From Chaunax sp. Z400 (lineage: Eukaryota > Chordata > Actinopteri > Lophiiformes > Chaunacidae), in assembly GCA_037577475.1 (NCBI GenBank), contig CM075194.1, positions 26,236,826-26,300,825 on the forward strand: a stretch of 64,000 nt of DNA, written 5' to 3'. Of this stretch, positions 49,365 through 63,035 are shown piece by piece. The notes beneath the pieces were generated by a model, which made no database searches, had not been told where the DNA came from, and saw only the letters and a list, made by a program, of their open reading frames with translations. Each line of letters begins with the position of its first letter. Position 1 is the stretch's first letter. A program made the position numbers and the translations under genes.

Positions 49365-50480
49365 CTATACTCAACAAAAATATACACACTAATTCTATTT
49401 TAGCTCCCATTTTTCACCAGTTGAATTAAAATATCAGAGATGAAGAATTTCTCTCAAATTCGGACCATAGAGTAGTTAAAAGTTTACCAAGATACATCTA
49501 CAGGTTAGCACAGATTTGCCTTTCATGCTCTTCAGTGTTCTAAAAGACAGCATGGTCTAAACATGAGGCCAACATGTAGAGTTAAATCACACAAACAATG
49601 CCACAGATGTCTCAAATATTGAGGAGCAGGAATGTCCATTAGAGCTGCTGCCTGTAAAGTCAACCTGGAGCAGGGTCCGACGTAATGTGAGAGAATTTTG
49701 GAGCACAACCGACCTCACAACTGCAGACCAGGTCACCACGCCAGGACCTCCACATCCAGCCTCCTCACCGGCATGATGGTCACAGATCAGACACCCAGAC
49801 AGCTGATGAAATAGTTGGTTTGCATAGCCAGTGATTTTCTGCACACACAAAAACTGTCAGTGAAGCTCATGTACATGTTCATCGTCCTCATCGGGGTCTT
49901 GACCTGACTGCAGTTGGTCAGTGCACTGACCTTCCATTAATCCTGGTTAACATTGTAGGAGTCGGATGGCAGACTGTGTCTGGACACTGTGAGTGCCCCA
50001 TGCTGCTGGTGCTCAATGAGCTATAGACAACTGATACCGGCTGGTTTAATGGCTGTCAGTGTGAATGTACAGAGACACAGTGATGAGGCTCATTGTCGTA
50101 CCTTTTTATTTGGTGACATCTCCTCATGCTGCAGCTTGATAAGGCGTGGCCCCCGTGTTGGAAGCTGGAAACATCTCAGGTCTTACATGGCCTCCAGACT
50201 CTCCCCACATCAACCACTGAACATGTGTGGAAGGCTGTTGATGGAGATGATCAATAGCTTGTCCCAGTTTATCCAGCAACGTCCCACAGCCATTGAAGAG
50301 GACTGGAGCAATATTTCACAGATTCATTATGTGAAGGACGTAGATACTGGTCACACCACACACTGACTGCTTTTTAATCATCTTCACTGTTTATGTCGTG
50401 ACTCCTGTTTGCCCTTATAAGGCAGAATCATTGAGTAAATACATTTTATGTATTTAAAATTTAAAAATTGTGTCATTTGT
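49365..50480 (+). pseudogene. Degraded Tc1-like transposon (about 1.1 kb), copy C
   Basis: Starts with ATACTCAACAAAAATATACA, a terminus familiar from a widespread fish Tc1-like element. It continues through the transposase region in the expected order (ATGCCACAGATGTCTCAAAT, GGTCTTGACCTGACTGCAGT, GCCATTGAAGAGGACTGG) to a stop near 50364. Many indels break the frame. The right terminus is poorly preserved near 50430-50480. Confidence 0.75.
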
Positions 50481-53400
50481 CCCACACACCATCAGCTGAT
50501 CCTCTCCTCTCTTAAACTGCGTTGATGGTTTTGGGCTCTGGGGTGGATACGGGTTCCTTATGGTGGCCTGTTTGTATAAATCTGTTGAGACAAAGTGAAA
50601 AAGTCAACCTTGTGGGTTTGTCTGATTGTCACCAGTCACCAGATAAAAAAGAGAACGGAAAAAAGAGGAGGAGGAGGAGGAGGGTTTGTTTTTCTCATCT
50701 CCATCTCCTCACTCTGCTGCAGCTGCATCATCAAACTGCACAAACACCTGCTGGCCTCCCACCACAGTCAGAGAAGAGTCAGCTCTGCCCTGTGTTAACA
50801 TGGCCTCGTCTGTGCAGCGAGGAAAGACACCCTGTAGACGTGGTGAAGATGCTGACACCTCTCTTTTCCCGCTTTGCTCAACCACTCACTCCATCTTGAC
50901 TTGTTTACTCGCTATCATTTTATTCTTTCTTTCCTCGGCTGTGTTTGATCTGGGCATCCAGAAGTGCTTTTTGAAATGCTCCTCTTGAGTACCCCCCCCC
51001 TCGATACAGCAGCTTCTACTTCAGACGAGTAGAAGCATCCAATTCTCTCATATTTCTCTGATGTCTTTGTGTGTGTCTGTGCTGGAGTGTGTGTCTGCTG
51101 TACTGTGCAGGCCTTTGCAAGAGGAACTGACAAACACAATGGCCTCGTAAGTTTACAATAGAAACGCTGTGGCAGTATCTTGACCGTGAAGCAGAGGCCT
51201 CTTTTGTCTGAGGAGGGTATCGTCAGCAAACGACTCCTTGTCCAACAGTTTCTTACACAAGTCTTTGTGAAGAATGACAGAAGGGAGAGGATGAACGCTT
51301 GAATTCTGTCTGACATGTTGAAAATATGAGTTGATGATAAGGAGAGAGGTTAAAGGGCCTTTAGCTGGTCCTTGAACTGAAATGTCTCTGATCACACCTC
51401 AGCTTCTGTCAACCTCCATGATGTGATGCTTTGCCTCTTCTTCTTCTTCTTGAGTTGAACAAGCACACTTTTAAACAACCATCACACACCTAGTTTATTA
51501 CACCTAGTCAAAATGTCCTCTTCATAATTTGACAGAATTTTCTTTTTCTTGTCATTAAATATACCAATAAATATTCATGTTGTCATCCTCTGGGGTCACT
51601 CCAGTCACTGACGACTAGAAAGGTGCTCATCTATACTTCATGATTAAGATCTCTGGAAAGGATTTACTGGCTTTAAAACCCATCCTGCATGGCGCTGCTG
51701 TGCTATCATTAGCAATTATAATGTGTCTTTGTGTCTTTACTGATCCGTTTTCATCTCCTGATGATGAGAGTGATGGCAGCCCCTTCCACTATATCTCTAC
51801 CAATCAGAAGCTGGTGTTGGTGAGCTGTGCTTAGAGAGCTGAGCCAATGAGGGTCACAAAATGATGGATTTCTGATTTGCCAACATGATTGGAGAGGTCC
51901 ACTCTGTTTCTGTAACATTCAGAAATCCAGGGCAGCGCAAAAGTAACCATCAGATGGAAAGTAACTGGTGACGATAGTAATATGAAAAACTGTAGTTCTC
52001 TGGGTGCTTGCAGGGTATTGGAGTGTGATGTGACGCACTGCCTTATCTTGGACAGACACTGCTTTGTAGTTTGGTACCAGTGGATGAAAACAAGTGCACT
52101 CCAAAAAGGTAAACATGTATATAAGTAGTTATGTTCACAAGAGAGACTCGTGTTTCTGTTGTTTGTTCCCTGAGGCCTTCAGCTATGTGTGACTCCAAAG
52201 ATGGATGAATTCTCCCTTTAGAGCCTGAAACATGAAATTATAGTAATAAAATTCTATTTTTTAAACTGAAGAGTTTATGAGACATTTTAATTACATCTTT
52301 TTCAAGAAAAGAAAAATTATAAAATGGGTTTCATATCGTATGATAGTACTGGCATTAGTTGATGATAACATTTTTTTTATTTTTAAATAAAACAAATATC
52401 GGTCAGGTTTAAAAAAAAAGAATTTTTATTTACTGAGCCAGTAAATCCTAACTGAGATTAAAGTTATAAAATCAACATATTTTGATAGTCTTCCATATAG
52501 ATTTTAGATTTTAGACAGTACCTTTAAAGCCTACAGCATCACATATTTAAGCCACAACAGGTGGCTTCAATACAGTAAATATTCATAATGAAATATCAGT
52601 AAATATTATTCTTACTGTGACTTTAAAACAAGAATGAATATATCCCTGACAAAACCGTGTGACTAACCACATAGAGCAGCCATGGTTGATGTTGTTAAAA
52701 GGACCAGTACTGCCTGTAATGCACATGCACTTAATCAGATAGCAGAAGACATGCGTCAGACTGCATTTAACTATTTCTGCAGAAAGTATTGAAAATGATG
52801 TATCAAATATGATACACCAGGCATTGAAGGGTTAATTTTTTAATATTTCCTTTGGCTTTATAACTTTTAATTTATAATATCATGAGGCATTACAGTAGCA
52901 TGTTTGTTAATGTTAATTTTGAATGATATTCCAGATATAAAGATTTAGTTAGATAGCAGTACAACTAGAGAAGTACATGTAATTTAGATCAGTATCAGTA
53001 TCAGTATCAGATACATTACTTCCTGATCCCACATGTGAATATCCAATAGATTAGTACAACTAAGACGTGATCAGATAAAGACCTCCTAACCACCTCTTGC
53101 TCTCTCTGGATATACTCATGTACTAATCCCACTGGTCAGCAGATTGTGCAGCCATTGTGCTCCTAAGTGGATAAACTGGTGTGGATTTGATTTTAATGGC
53201 ATTAACAGCCCAGAAGCAATGACCAGTAAGAGGATTGTAAATTCAAAGGTACCTCTGAGGGGAACTAAAACTCTGGGATTGTGACGCCTCTTGTGATTGC
53301 AAACATTTCTGAGAAGCATGAATAACTTCCTGAAATGTGATATCATGAAGCGGCGAGTCCAGCCTCTCCACTGTCACCTCTCTTTCTTTCTTGGTGCTGT

Positions 53401-54025
53401 CAATCAATGCTGCAGCAGCGAGAGCAGCCTGGATCTGCCTCAGACTGGTTTAACAGTTCTTCTGATTGATCCAGGGTTTAGCTGGATTATAGGGTCAAAA
53501 AAGGTGTCTAATCCAGAACGCTCTCTCCCAGTCAAAATCGTACATGTAGCAATTACTCAGAGCAGCAGTGACAGTGTCAAGTGAGAGGTTGTGCTGTCAG
53601 GAGAGGGAGATGATTTACCCTGAGCATCCACTTGGGGAACCCTTCTCTACAAAACTCTTCCATCAGTGAGGAACACACTGCATGAACACTGCAGGATTCA
53701 GCTCTGAGCAATCAGCTGGGACAGATGACATATTTTCAATCCTGTCAGAATGAAATTATTAGCAAATTATTCAGTTTAAATAATTATTATATAATATATA
53801 ATTATTATTTTTTTATTATTGATTCACTGTCTTGATTTCTAATTTTAAGTATTATGTGAGTAGAAGACCTTCTTGTACTCTGAAACTGTACAATGACAAT
53901 TAAATTGAAATTATCATAATTTAATCCATGATTGATCGATTTAATAATAAAACAATTTGATGCTTTTCATGCTTTCTTTGATCCATTAGTAATAAAAAAA
54001 GAATATATTTCCCATCCACTTGAAT
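50481..54025. other. Non-coding, no gene seen
   Basis: Frames of 65-133 codons at about 50522-51316 show no family resemblance and overlap on both strands. The remainder is AT-rich. TCAGTATCAGTATCAG at about 52990 may be a hAT-like end. Confidence 0.35.
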
Positions 54026-54029
54026 GTGG

Positions 54030-54060
54030 AACTGTGTCCAAATTTTTGACTGGTAGTGTG

Positions 54061-54117
<57 letters not shown>

Positions 54118-54975
54118 CATATAGCGGTTAGTTCCTTCCAAAAGTACTCTAAGGAAGGACAACCAGTGAATCAGCGACAGGGTCATGGGTGCCCAAGGCT
54201 CATTGATGCACATGGGCTTCGCTCCGAAGGTTAGCCCGTGTTGTCCAATCCCAAGAAGAGCTACTATAGTACATATTCCTGAAAAAGTTAAAAGATGGTT
54301 TTCATAGAAATGTGTCCAAACACACAGAGCATCACAGCTTGGTGCATGTAGCCGCAGACCGGCTGACCCCTGTGACCCCTGTCCACCTCCAAAAGCACCA
54401 ATCATGGGCACATGAGCATGAAAACTGGACAATGGAGCAAAGGAAGAAGGTGGCCTGGTCTGAAGAATCACGTTTTTGTTAACATCATTTGGACGTTCCG
54501 GGTGCATACGTCACTTACCTGAGGAAGAGATGGCACCAGGATGCACTATGGAAAGAAGGCAAACCAGCGGAGGCAGTGTGATGCATTGAAGCCTTGGGTC
54601 CTGCCATTCATGTGGACGTTACATTGACATATACCACCTACCTAAACATTGCTGCAGACCAACAAAACCCCATCATGGAAATAGTATTCCTAACGTAGCC
54701 TCTCTGAGCAGGATACTGATCCCTGCCACACTGCAGAAATGGCTCAGGAATGGTTGGAGGAACACAACAACGAGTTCAAGGTTTTGAATTTATAAGATTA
54801 GAAACCATTGGAGCATCTACGGGATGTGCTGGACTTACAAGTCTGATCCATGGATCCACCTCCTAACCTGTGGGACTTAAATGCTAACGTCTTGGTGCCA
54901 GATATACAGCAGACTTTAGAGGTCTGCTGGAGGCAGATGACAAAAGAGGGTCCTACACAATATTATAATAATTAA
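54030..54975 (+). pseudogene. Degraded Tc1-like transposon, copy D (different family from A-C)
   Basis: The left end GTCCAAATTTTTGACTGGTA is a common Tc1-like terminus in fish. The body has recognisable transposase DNA in order: TGGCCTGGTCTGAAGAATCA, CCTTGGGTCCTGCCATTCAT, CTCAGGAATGGTTGGAGGAA, GGGATGTGCTGGACTTACAA, ending CCTACACAATATTATAAT. Stops and indels throughout. A (TA)n tract interrupts the left part at about 54060-54110. Confidence 0.75.
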
Positions 54976-54996
54976 TTAATTAATTATAATAACTGG

Positions 54997-55097
<101 letters not shown>

Positions 55098-55099
55098 CA

Positions 55100-56100
55100 C
55101 AGCTTTATTCACCTTTTAGCCATACAGAAAAATCATTTTTGTACAGATTAGTGGTTTTTGTCTTAGTGTTTACAAGTCAAAAACTGTGGATGATGAGACA
55201 GAGAACAACAACAGTCAGTAACATGTGACCACCTCCTGCATTTATCACTACTTTACACCTCCTGAATGGATAAGATGTTAATCTGGACTTGTAGGATGAC
55301 GTCATTCTTCCTGCAGAGCTGTGACAAGTTGTTCATGTGTTGCTGGACCAGGATCTCTCTCTCTCAGCTGGTGATCCTGAACATCCCACTGATGCTCTAT
55401 TGGGTTGAGATCTGGTGAATATGCTGGTCAAGGAAGGACAGCGACATTGTTCTGGTCCAGGTAGGCTACTCCTGACAGACATGAGCCACATGTGGTCTGG
55501 CATTGTCATGCATGAAGGTGATGCCTGATTGCTGTATCCTGGGAATGACGTGTGGACCTAGGACCGTATCTCGGTAGCAGATAGCTGTCAGTGTACCGTG
55601 GATGTGGACAAGTTCTGACCGCCGTCCATTAGCAGTGACACATCATGACATCACCACCAAAACGGTCCACTTCCTGGATCTAGGATAGCGTTCCCCACGA
55701 CAACGATACAAACGCCTACGACCATCAGCTCTGTACAAGTTAAATCTGGACTTGTCAGTAAATGTGATCTGCCTCCACTGTGCAATGAGCCATAACATCT
55801 GTAACATCTGTGCTACACGTGTCTGCAGAGTTCAGACCATCAGCATCATCAGCATCCCAACTGCCTGGTCACGTAAGTTTTGTGGAAGCCGTGACATCAT
55901 CTGTTGTTTCAGAAGGACATTAATTTGACCCGGTAAATGATCACCTATGACTGTTATTTCTGTGTTATGACTAAATGATGGTTATTCATGATTTAACATG
56001 TTTTGGCTGTGGGTATTTTAAAAAGTCTATTCAGTGAATGACATGTTTGTCTGTTTCATTAGATTAGAGCTAGTGAAAGGAAAATATTGGGTTTTTAAAA
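55100..56100 (-). pseudogene. Tc1-like transposase remnant, copy B
   Basis: Close match to 15040-16115 in the same orientation, including the sequences encoding the RVY and NPIENLWD-type blocks and the downstream GCTAGTGAAAGGAAAATATT end. Further decayed, with small deletions. Confidence 0.8.
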
Positions 56101-57615
56101 TCATGAATTTCTAGTGTTACTCTATATTTCTGCATTTGTCATTGTTTCCACCATGAGGGGATCCTTTAAACTCTTATATTTTCATGGGTCAATTTCATAA
56201 AGTAGGCTACATTTGCATTAACAGAGGTCAAAGGGTGTCTTGACAAATACATATAAAGTTGTATGAGTGACTTAAATATTGATTTTTTTTCCGCACACCA
56301 AGCACTTCCACTTTTGGCAATGTGAGCACTTGTTGCTGTTACTTTTTTACTTCTATTTTTCTGCCATTATATGGGCCAACATATATTTGATTGATACAGA
56401 AATAACAGAATAATTCATAATATATATGTATTCTAATGTCTTTATCCTCAGTATTAAATGCTGAACCGCTAACCATCATGAAGTAGCTGCATTAGTTTTA
56501 GCTTGATGTACTTGATTGTTCATGTAAGAATGTAGAGATACAGCATTATTTTAAATAATGATGTGTCTGTCAGGTTAGTGTTAATAATAAATCCCACAAA
56601 AATTCAAGAATGTTCTTGTTTCTTTACACTCAATAAAATCATTTACCGTATATTCTTATGTCAGGTGAAATAGGACCAATGTATGTAGTCAGAGTGTGAC
56701 TGTTTTTTTTCTGTTTAAATACATTGTGTGAACCCTGAATATTTTATTTAGGAAAGTAAGATTATTACCTATGTATTAATATTATTGATGACTCAAAATG
56801 ATTTGTTACTAATGAACATTAATTATGATTATTATGTCATAATTATAATTATAATTATATATGTGATATATAAGGCCTATCAATGCTGCTCATAGTGTGT
56901 TAAAATGATTGTTATGCAGATACAACAGCATTCCGAATCAACACAGTTCTGCAGTTTTCTCTTTTGAATTTCCTGATGGAGCCGATGATCAGCTTTAAAC
57001 GACACTATGACACTGAAGGCTGCTTAGTCCAGCCACAGAGGTTAGAGACTGGATGTAAAACTCAATGCACTATTGATTAACAATACCTGTGGGGGGGTGC
57101 ATATATAACGAGGGTCACATTAAAATCACACTACATAACACTTCCTTGTCACTTGCATTGCAATTTGCAGCCATTGTGTGAGTTATCTCTAAAAGTACTT
57201 TGTGCACCACTAGTCACTACTGTAAGTGTGCATTAGTGGTGATTATATATATATATAACAAATAAATAAAAATATTTACAAACATCCAGTAGAGCATTAA
57301 AGCAAAACAGACAAAAGGAAAAAAAACATATATTTTTTCTTTTGTTGCATTCTCTGATTCTTGCTCACAAAAGAGGGCAGTATGATGACGGTTACTGAGT
57401 AAGCACACTTTTACTTTGGCACACAACCCACCCATTGTGTGTTTGTGTGTGAGTGAGTGAGTGAGTGAGTGAGGCAAAGAGAGATAGAATTTGTGTGTGT
57501 GGTATTTAGGGTAGTGTGTGTGAAGCATGTCTTTGCCAATGTGTTCAATGTATGCAATTACTCAACTATGTGATGTGTGTGAATCAGTGCATATGCTCAA
57601 AACACCCCCTTTTCC
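56101..57615. other. Non-coding, AT-rich, no gene seen
   Basis: No gene recognised. A short (GAGT)n run at about 57451-57472. Confidence 0.35.
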
Positions 57616-57617
57616 CC

Positions 57618-57657
<40 letters not shown>

Positions 57658-57690
57658 TCCCACACACACATGCTCACACACAAAAACATT
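57616..57690. repeat. (CA)n array with GGTCCC/ATGCTC cassette
   Basis: (CA)n followed by ACGGTCCCACACACACATGC and TCACACACA. The same cassette recurs at about 58230-58260 and, inverted and amplified, in 58625-59055. Confidence 0.9.
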
Positions 57691-57819
57691 TTAGAATATG
57701 TGTGGTGTATGTCACTAATTTTCCATATTGCCTTCAAGCAAAAAGTAACGTTTAGTTGAGTTTATAAACATGTAAAAAGGTGCATGGCTTTTCTTTTCAA
57801 TCCGTCTAACTGGAACAAG

Positions 57820-58185
57820 GTGTGAAAATGCATTCTTCATCTTATAATTACATCATAAGTGCTGGAAAGTCTTTGACCGGCTTAACCCTGGCAAGCGTTC
57901 AAAAATCATTCGTCTCTGGGATGAAAGACTCATTGAAAGCCAGCCTGCTAATGATAGCATACTCAAACAATCAGGGCAGAGCACAAATTGGCCCTCATCT
58001 CCATAACGACAAACGCCAGTCCTAAATATGATGGCATCGCTGCTGCATGTTGGAACGGGCTGCAAGTACGTGGCGCCAACTTGGCCTGTCACTGCCAAGT
58101 ATTCTTCAGATTGCATTAGGTAATAGCTCATTCATTACTGAGACCGGGACCCGGATTGCAGCCACTATTAAATTCTGATCACACA
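57820..58185. other. Candidate conserved non-coding element
   Basis: A unique, balanced-composition block with TAATTACATCATAA, CCATAACGACAAACGC and GCATTAGGTAATAGCTCATT, flanked on both sides by microsatellites. No coding frame. Conservation is inferred from its look only. Confidence 0.35.
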
Positions 58186-58188
58186 GGA

Positions 58189-58189
58189 T

Positions 58190-58235
<46 letters not shown>

Positions 58236-58250
58236 TCCCACACACACATG

Positions 58251-58296
<46 letters not shown>
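58189..58296. repeat. (CA)n array
   Basis: Two CA runs separated by the GGTCCC...ATGCTC cassette. Confidence 0.95.
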
Positions 58297-58297
<1 letters not shown>

Positions 58298-58557
58298 TGC
58301 AAACACATGCACAGAAACATAATGGTCACAAATATGTGGCTTGTTCTGGAGGCATGTTCTCTGCATGTACACACACACCCTGGGTTTAAATATATAATTT
58401 GGCTAAAACCTCCCCCAGGCCTCAGAGACCCTCTCTGGGACTCTTCACTCTCCAGTGAGCACACTTGCTGGGGGGCACTTTCCTCTGTTCCCTCCCTTCT
58501 CTACTGACCATGTGTGGAATCGCAAACAGCTGGGTCCTGGATTCACCTGCCTTATGA

Positions 58558-58575
58558 ATGTGTGTGTGTGTGTGT

Positions 58576-58636
<61 letters not shown>

Positions 58637-58651
58637 CATGTGTGTGTGGGA

Positions 58652-58708
<57 letters not shown>

Positions 58709-58739
58709 CATGTGTGTGTGGGACCGTGTGTGTGTGGGA

Positions 58740-58784
<45 letters not shown>

Positions 58785-58889
58785 CGTGTGTGTGTGGGAC
58801 CGTGTGTGTGTGTGTGTGTGTGTGTGTGAGCATGTGTGTGTGGGACCTTGTGTGTGTGTGTGTGTGTGTGTGAGCATGTGTGTGTGGGA

Positions 58890-58924
<35 letters not shown>

Positions 58925-59060
58925 ATCGTGTGTGTGTGTGGGTGTGGGTGTGTGTGTGGGACCGTGTGTGTGTGTGTGTGTGTGTGTGGGACCGTGTGTG
59001 TGTGTGTGTGTGTGTGGGACCGTGTGTGTGTGTGTGTGTATGTGTGTGTGGGAGCATGTG
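58558..59060. repeat. (TG)n array with repeated GGGACCG and GAGCATG cassettes
   Basis: About 500 bp of TG repeat with GTGGGACCGTG appearing many times and GAGCATGTGTGTGTG several times. It is the reverse complement of the CA arrays just upstream, so the two can pair as a large imperfect palindrome. Confidence 0.95.
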
Positions 59061-59639
59061 TGTGTGCCGGCCTATGACTGAAGGTATTCCTGAATCTGCA
59101 AGAGTGGGCCAAAAGGAACCATTGTACCCCCAACATCCACAGCTGTTTATTGGTAATGTGTGGCTCTGACTAAAGAACAGTACTGATACAGGACACTCTC
59201 AGGACACTCTGACACAGATTGATCATTCTTATTTGGATCTGACTGTTTTTTAAGGGGAAGCAAAAACCAATTTAGATTCAGAGTAAGGTTCTAAAGGTTT
59301 GTTTTGTGTGGTCCCTATATGGAGTCACTTTGTATGTATTTGGAGTGAAGATTTCTGCAGTACTTCTCTATAAAACTAGCATTGATGGTAAAAAAAGAAA
59401 GAAACAGGCAACATTTAGTAAAAAACAAACAAACAATTGTTTGGTTATATTGAATAAAAAAATCAGCTAATCAGCTTTACCGGGACAGGGTAGGTGTGGC
59501 TTGATTAGATTTGACTGACAGTGGCAGCATCATAACAATTATGTTGATGTGTTGCTCCGGCAACAGAAGCAAACAAAGAGGAGAAAAAAAACAAGAATAT
59601 GTTTTGTGTGCAATGCAAACAAGAAATATACATTCATTG

Positions 59640-60310
59640 AGTATTAGGGTTAAAATAATATTAGAATAATAAGTTTCACTATTATTCTAATAGTATTATT
59701 TATTAGAAAAATAAGTTTTAGTATTATTCTAATAGTATTATTTATTAGAATAATACATTTTAATATTATTCTAATAGTATTATTTATTAGAGTAATACGT
59801 TTTAGTATTATTCTAATAGTATTATTTATTAGAATAATACGTTTTAATATTATTCTAATAGTATTATTTATTAGAATAATACGTTTTAATATTATTCTAA
59901 TAGTATTATTTATTAGAGTAATAAGTTTTAGTATTATTCTAATAGTATTATTTATTAGAATAATAAGTTTTAGTATTATTCTAATAGTATTATATATTAG
60001 AATAATATGTTTTAGTATTATTCTAATAGTATCATATATAAGAATAATACATTTTTGGTATTATTCTAATAGTATTATTTATTAGAATAATACGTTTTAA
60101 TATTATTCTAATAGTATTATTTATTAGAGTAATACTTTTAGTATTATTCTAATAGTATTATTTATTAGAATAATAACTTTTAGTATTATTCTAATAGTAT
60201 TATTTATTAGAATAATAACTTTTAGTATTATTCTAATAGTATTATTTATTAGAAAAATAAGTTTTAGTATTATTCTAATAGTATTATTTATTAGAATTAT
60301 AACTTTTAGT
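59640..60310. repeat. AT-rich 42-bp minisatellite of hairpin units
   Basis: About 15 tandem units each containing ATTATTCTAATA, a TATTATT spacer and TATTAGAATAAT. The two halves are self-complementary. Unit differences are mainly in the ACGTTTTAAT / AAGTTTTAGT linker. Confidence 0.93.
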
Positions 60311-62880
60311 GTGAGGCTGATCAAGGCTATTTATTTTCAGTATCTTTAAAATAAAAACAACAACAAGTCAAAACAACACTAGGGGTGTAGTGAGGTTCAG
60401 GCTCCTCAGCAAACTGGAAAAAAGGGAATAATAATTTATTTTCATTATAATTCCATCCATAAGTAACACAATGACAGAATGTTTTGAGTTTATTCACTTT
60501 CAGTAATAAACATTTAGCTAAATAAAATCAGGCACTAACTTGTGTCACTTTATGCTCACACTTTCCAAGCATCGTACCCAACACTGCTCAAATGTGTGTC
60601 ATGTTCAGTTTATTGCAGAGGCAAGTGATTAATACAGCTGACAGCATGCAGGAATGTAGTAATTATGTCACAATGGGCCATTTCTAATGTAACCCTATCA
60701 CATAGCTCAACATATACATAGCTGTCAATATTTAGGAAACGGGTGCACCGTGCGCTGTTGTAGCTTTGACATCAGGACCGATATCCCCTGACCTCTCTTT
60801 AAGCTGATAGCTCTACCTTTTACTCATTTTCTGACCCAGATTACATCCAAATGTTAATACAGCTCTGAATGGTTAATTTCCCATTAAATTCAGGGGGCAG
60901 AGGGGGAGTGGGGGGGATGTGAGTGGTGTTTTAATACAGCCGAGTGTGACCGTGGCCGTGTTGTCTTAAATGGATTCAGTACAGGAGCCCCCTGGGTTTC
61001 CCCTGAGAGAGCCCCGACTAATATATCATAGTGCTCTTAAAATAGCTATTAGCCAGTGTGAGGAGCGAGACAGAGAGGAAGGGAGGGAAGGGGGGAGGAG
61101 GAAATTAAGCAATACTCACAGCGTCATTCTTATATAATAACTCACCATTAACCTAAGCATTAAAAGGTTTGCCACCTCCCTCTCTGTTATGTGTGCCTTT
61201 AATTGATTCTCTCAGTCCCTTTGCGGCCGGTGAAGGAATAGAGAAGACAAGTGAGAACAAGAAAAGGGCCGGTTCTCTGCTTTTTCCTTCCTTGTCAGTG
61301 TTTTAACTGGCTGCAGTGCTTGTGTAGCAGCAACCTGGATACGCTGCCTAATCCTTCTCAAACTGAGAGCATCTGAAACCTATTCACAAACTTTATGTCT
61401 TGTATATCTCCAATTAAAAAGGCCCTGCTAGATAAGTATGGTAATGGGAAAATCCAACTAAATTAGATAGGCAGCACTAATCTGTGGCTGCAAAGGAGAC
61501 GGAGGAGAAAGAATTAAGATTAGGATTTAATCCAGCGATATCCATTCCTGCTGCTCAAAGTGTCCCATGCACCAGTTAAGGTTAGCATACGAAAGAAAAA
61601 CAAAGACCTCTGTATGAGGAGGTTTGATCATGATGGAACCCATACATGTATGCAAAAGAGCTCTTAATTAATTACAAAAACATATTTTTGATTAATTACA
61701 TCAAACGTCATGATTCTAATCTTGACTGGGAAAAGAGAAAATATTAATTACTTTTGCTAGTTAAACCTCAGATTTGAATGGAGTGTAATTAGCACGCCGC
61801 CTTCTTATTTCCCAAATCAAAAATCATTCATTGTTATCACATTCGTAGTGCAGCCAGTGTGTTATCATCTAACATCATCGGCCGTGATAAATAAGCAGCC
61901 TCCTGATTTTCATACTCAAAGTGAAATAATGCTGGTAATTGGCAGATATTCTAATATTGATTAAATTAGATGGAAAACACTTCTGTCATTAAGGCGCTAT
62001 GATACAGCCTAATTCTGATCATTGTCTCTGTGTCTGTGGGATTACCAATTAAATGGGCTTTGTTGACTTTTTCAGACTGATGGGCGAACGACAGATAAAT
62101 GAAATCCCATCTACAGTGTGTGAGAGAGGAAGCGTGTCCGCCGGATCCCTCCACGCTGGTTAGAGGGTGTTTGTGTGGGAAGCCAGTGGTTAATGATGTA
62201 TTCACCCTCTCACTGTGGAACTCCAAGCACAACTCAGTGTGTATTGTGCTCAATTATGTGAAGAGGGAGAGTTGATAATGAAAACTAACATGAAGGCCCT
62301 GAGTGGATCAAGATGTGTGTGTGGGAGATAGAGGGGGAGAGAGGGTGGGAGTGTGCGAGCTGGCAGAACTGTATCCCTTCTCTTTCATCAGGCAGAAGCC
62401 ACAACTCCTCACAGTTTCTCAAATGAGCCTTTCAAAGCCTCCAAAACTTTCAGCCTCTCTCCTCATCCAACTCCACCAAAAAAAACCATCCACTTAAGAG
62501 TATATGGGGGCTTACTGGGGGATCAGACCCTGCGAGGTGCTCGAGGTGAGATAACCAATTACCCATGATCACTTTTGACTCTTCTAATCTCCTCGCTGTA
62601 TTGGCGGGATTTATCCACGGCAGCACCTGTGAAACCCGGCCATCTCCAATCTGCCGCCGTCCGCCTTTGTTATTCTAATGTCAGCCACTTGACTCATGCA
62701 CTTCAGTCAAAGGGGATAAGAACCTGTGGTGGGGGGAGGGTAGCGACCCTGTGACCTGATGAGTGGGATTTGGTCAGAGACTCTCTGAGTTTCAGAGGAG
62801 CAGATGACAAAGCGCCGCCGTCTTTCCCATGGAAACACAATGATACACATTGAGATGACTGTGGTGTAACTGCAGCAAAC
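60311..62880. other. Non-coding unique sequence, probable conserved non-coding region
   Basis: No gene seen. 60850-61960 is unusually free of repeats, with many TTAATTA, CAATTAA, AATTAGC and TGATTAATTAC homeodomain-type cores. Short open frames at 61966-62253 and 62303-62568 have no resemblance. Confidence 0.4.
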
Positions 62881-62884
62881 ATTT

Positions 62885-63035
62885 GTGTTTCAAAGTTCAT
62901 GACTGTGTGTGTTGTTCATGACTGTGTGTGTTGTTCATGACTGTGTGTGTTGTTCATGACTGTGTGTGTTGTTCATGACTGTGTGTGTTGTTCATGACTG
63001 TGTGTGTTGTTCATGACTGTGTGTGTTGTTCACAG
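62885..63035. repeat. 19-bp minisatellite
   Basis: About seven perfect copies of TTCATGACTGTGTGTGTTG. Confidence 0.95.

Noticed and set aside
50522..51316. Overlapping 100-133-codon frames on both strands
   Set aside because: No similarity to a known family and no consistent exon structure; likely chance frames in GC-richer DNA.
58422..59169. Long Thr/His and Cys/Val frames
   Set aside because: Same cause: the TG/CA array.
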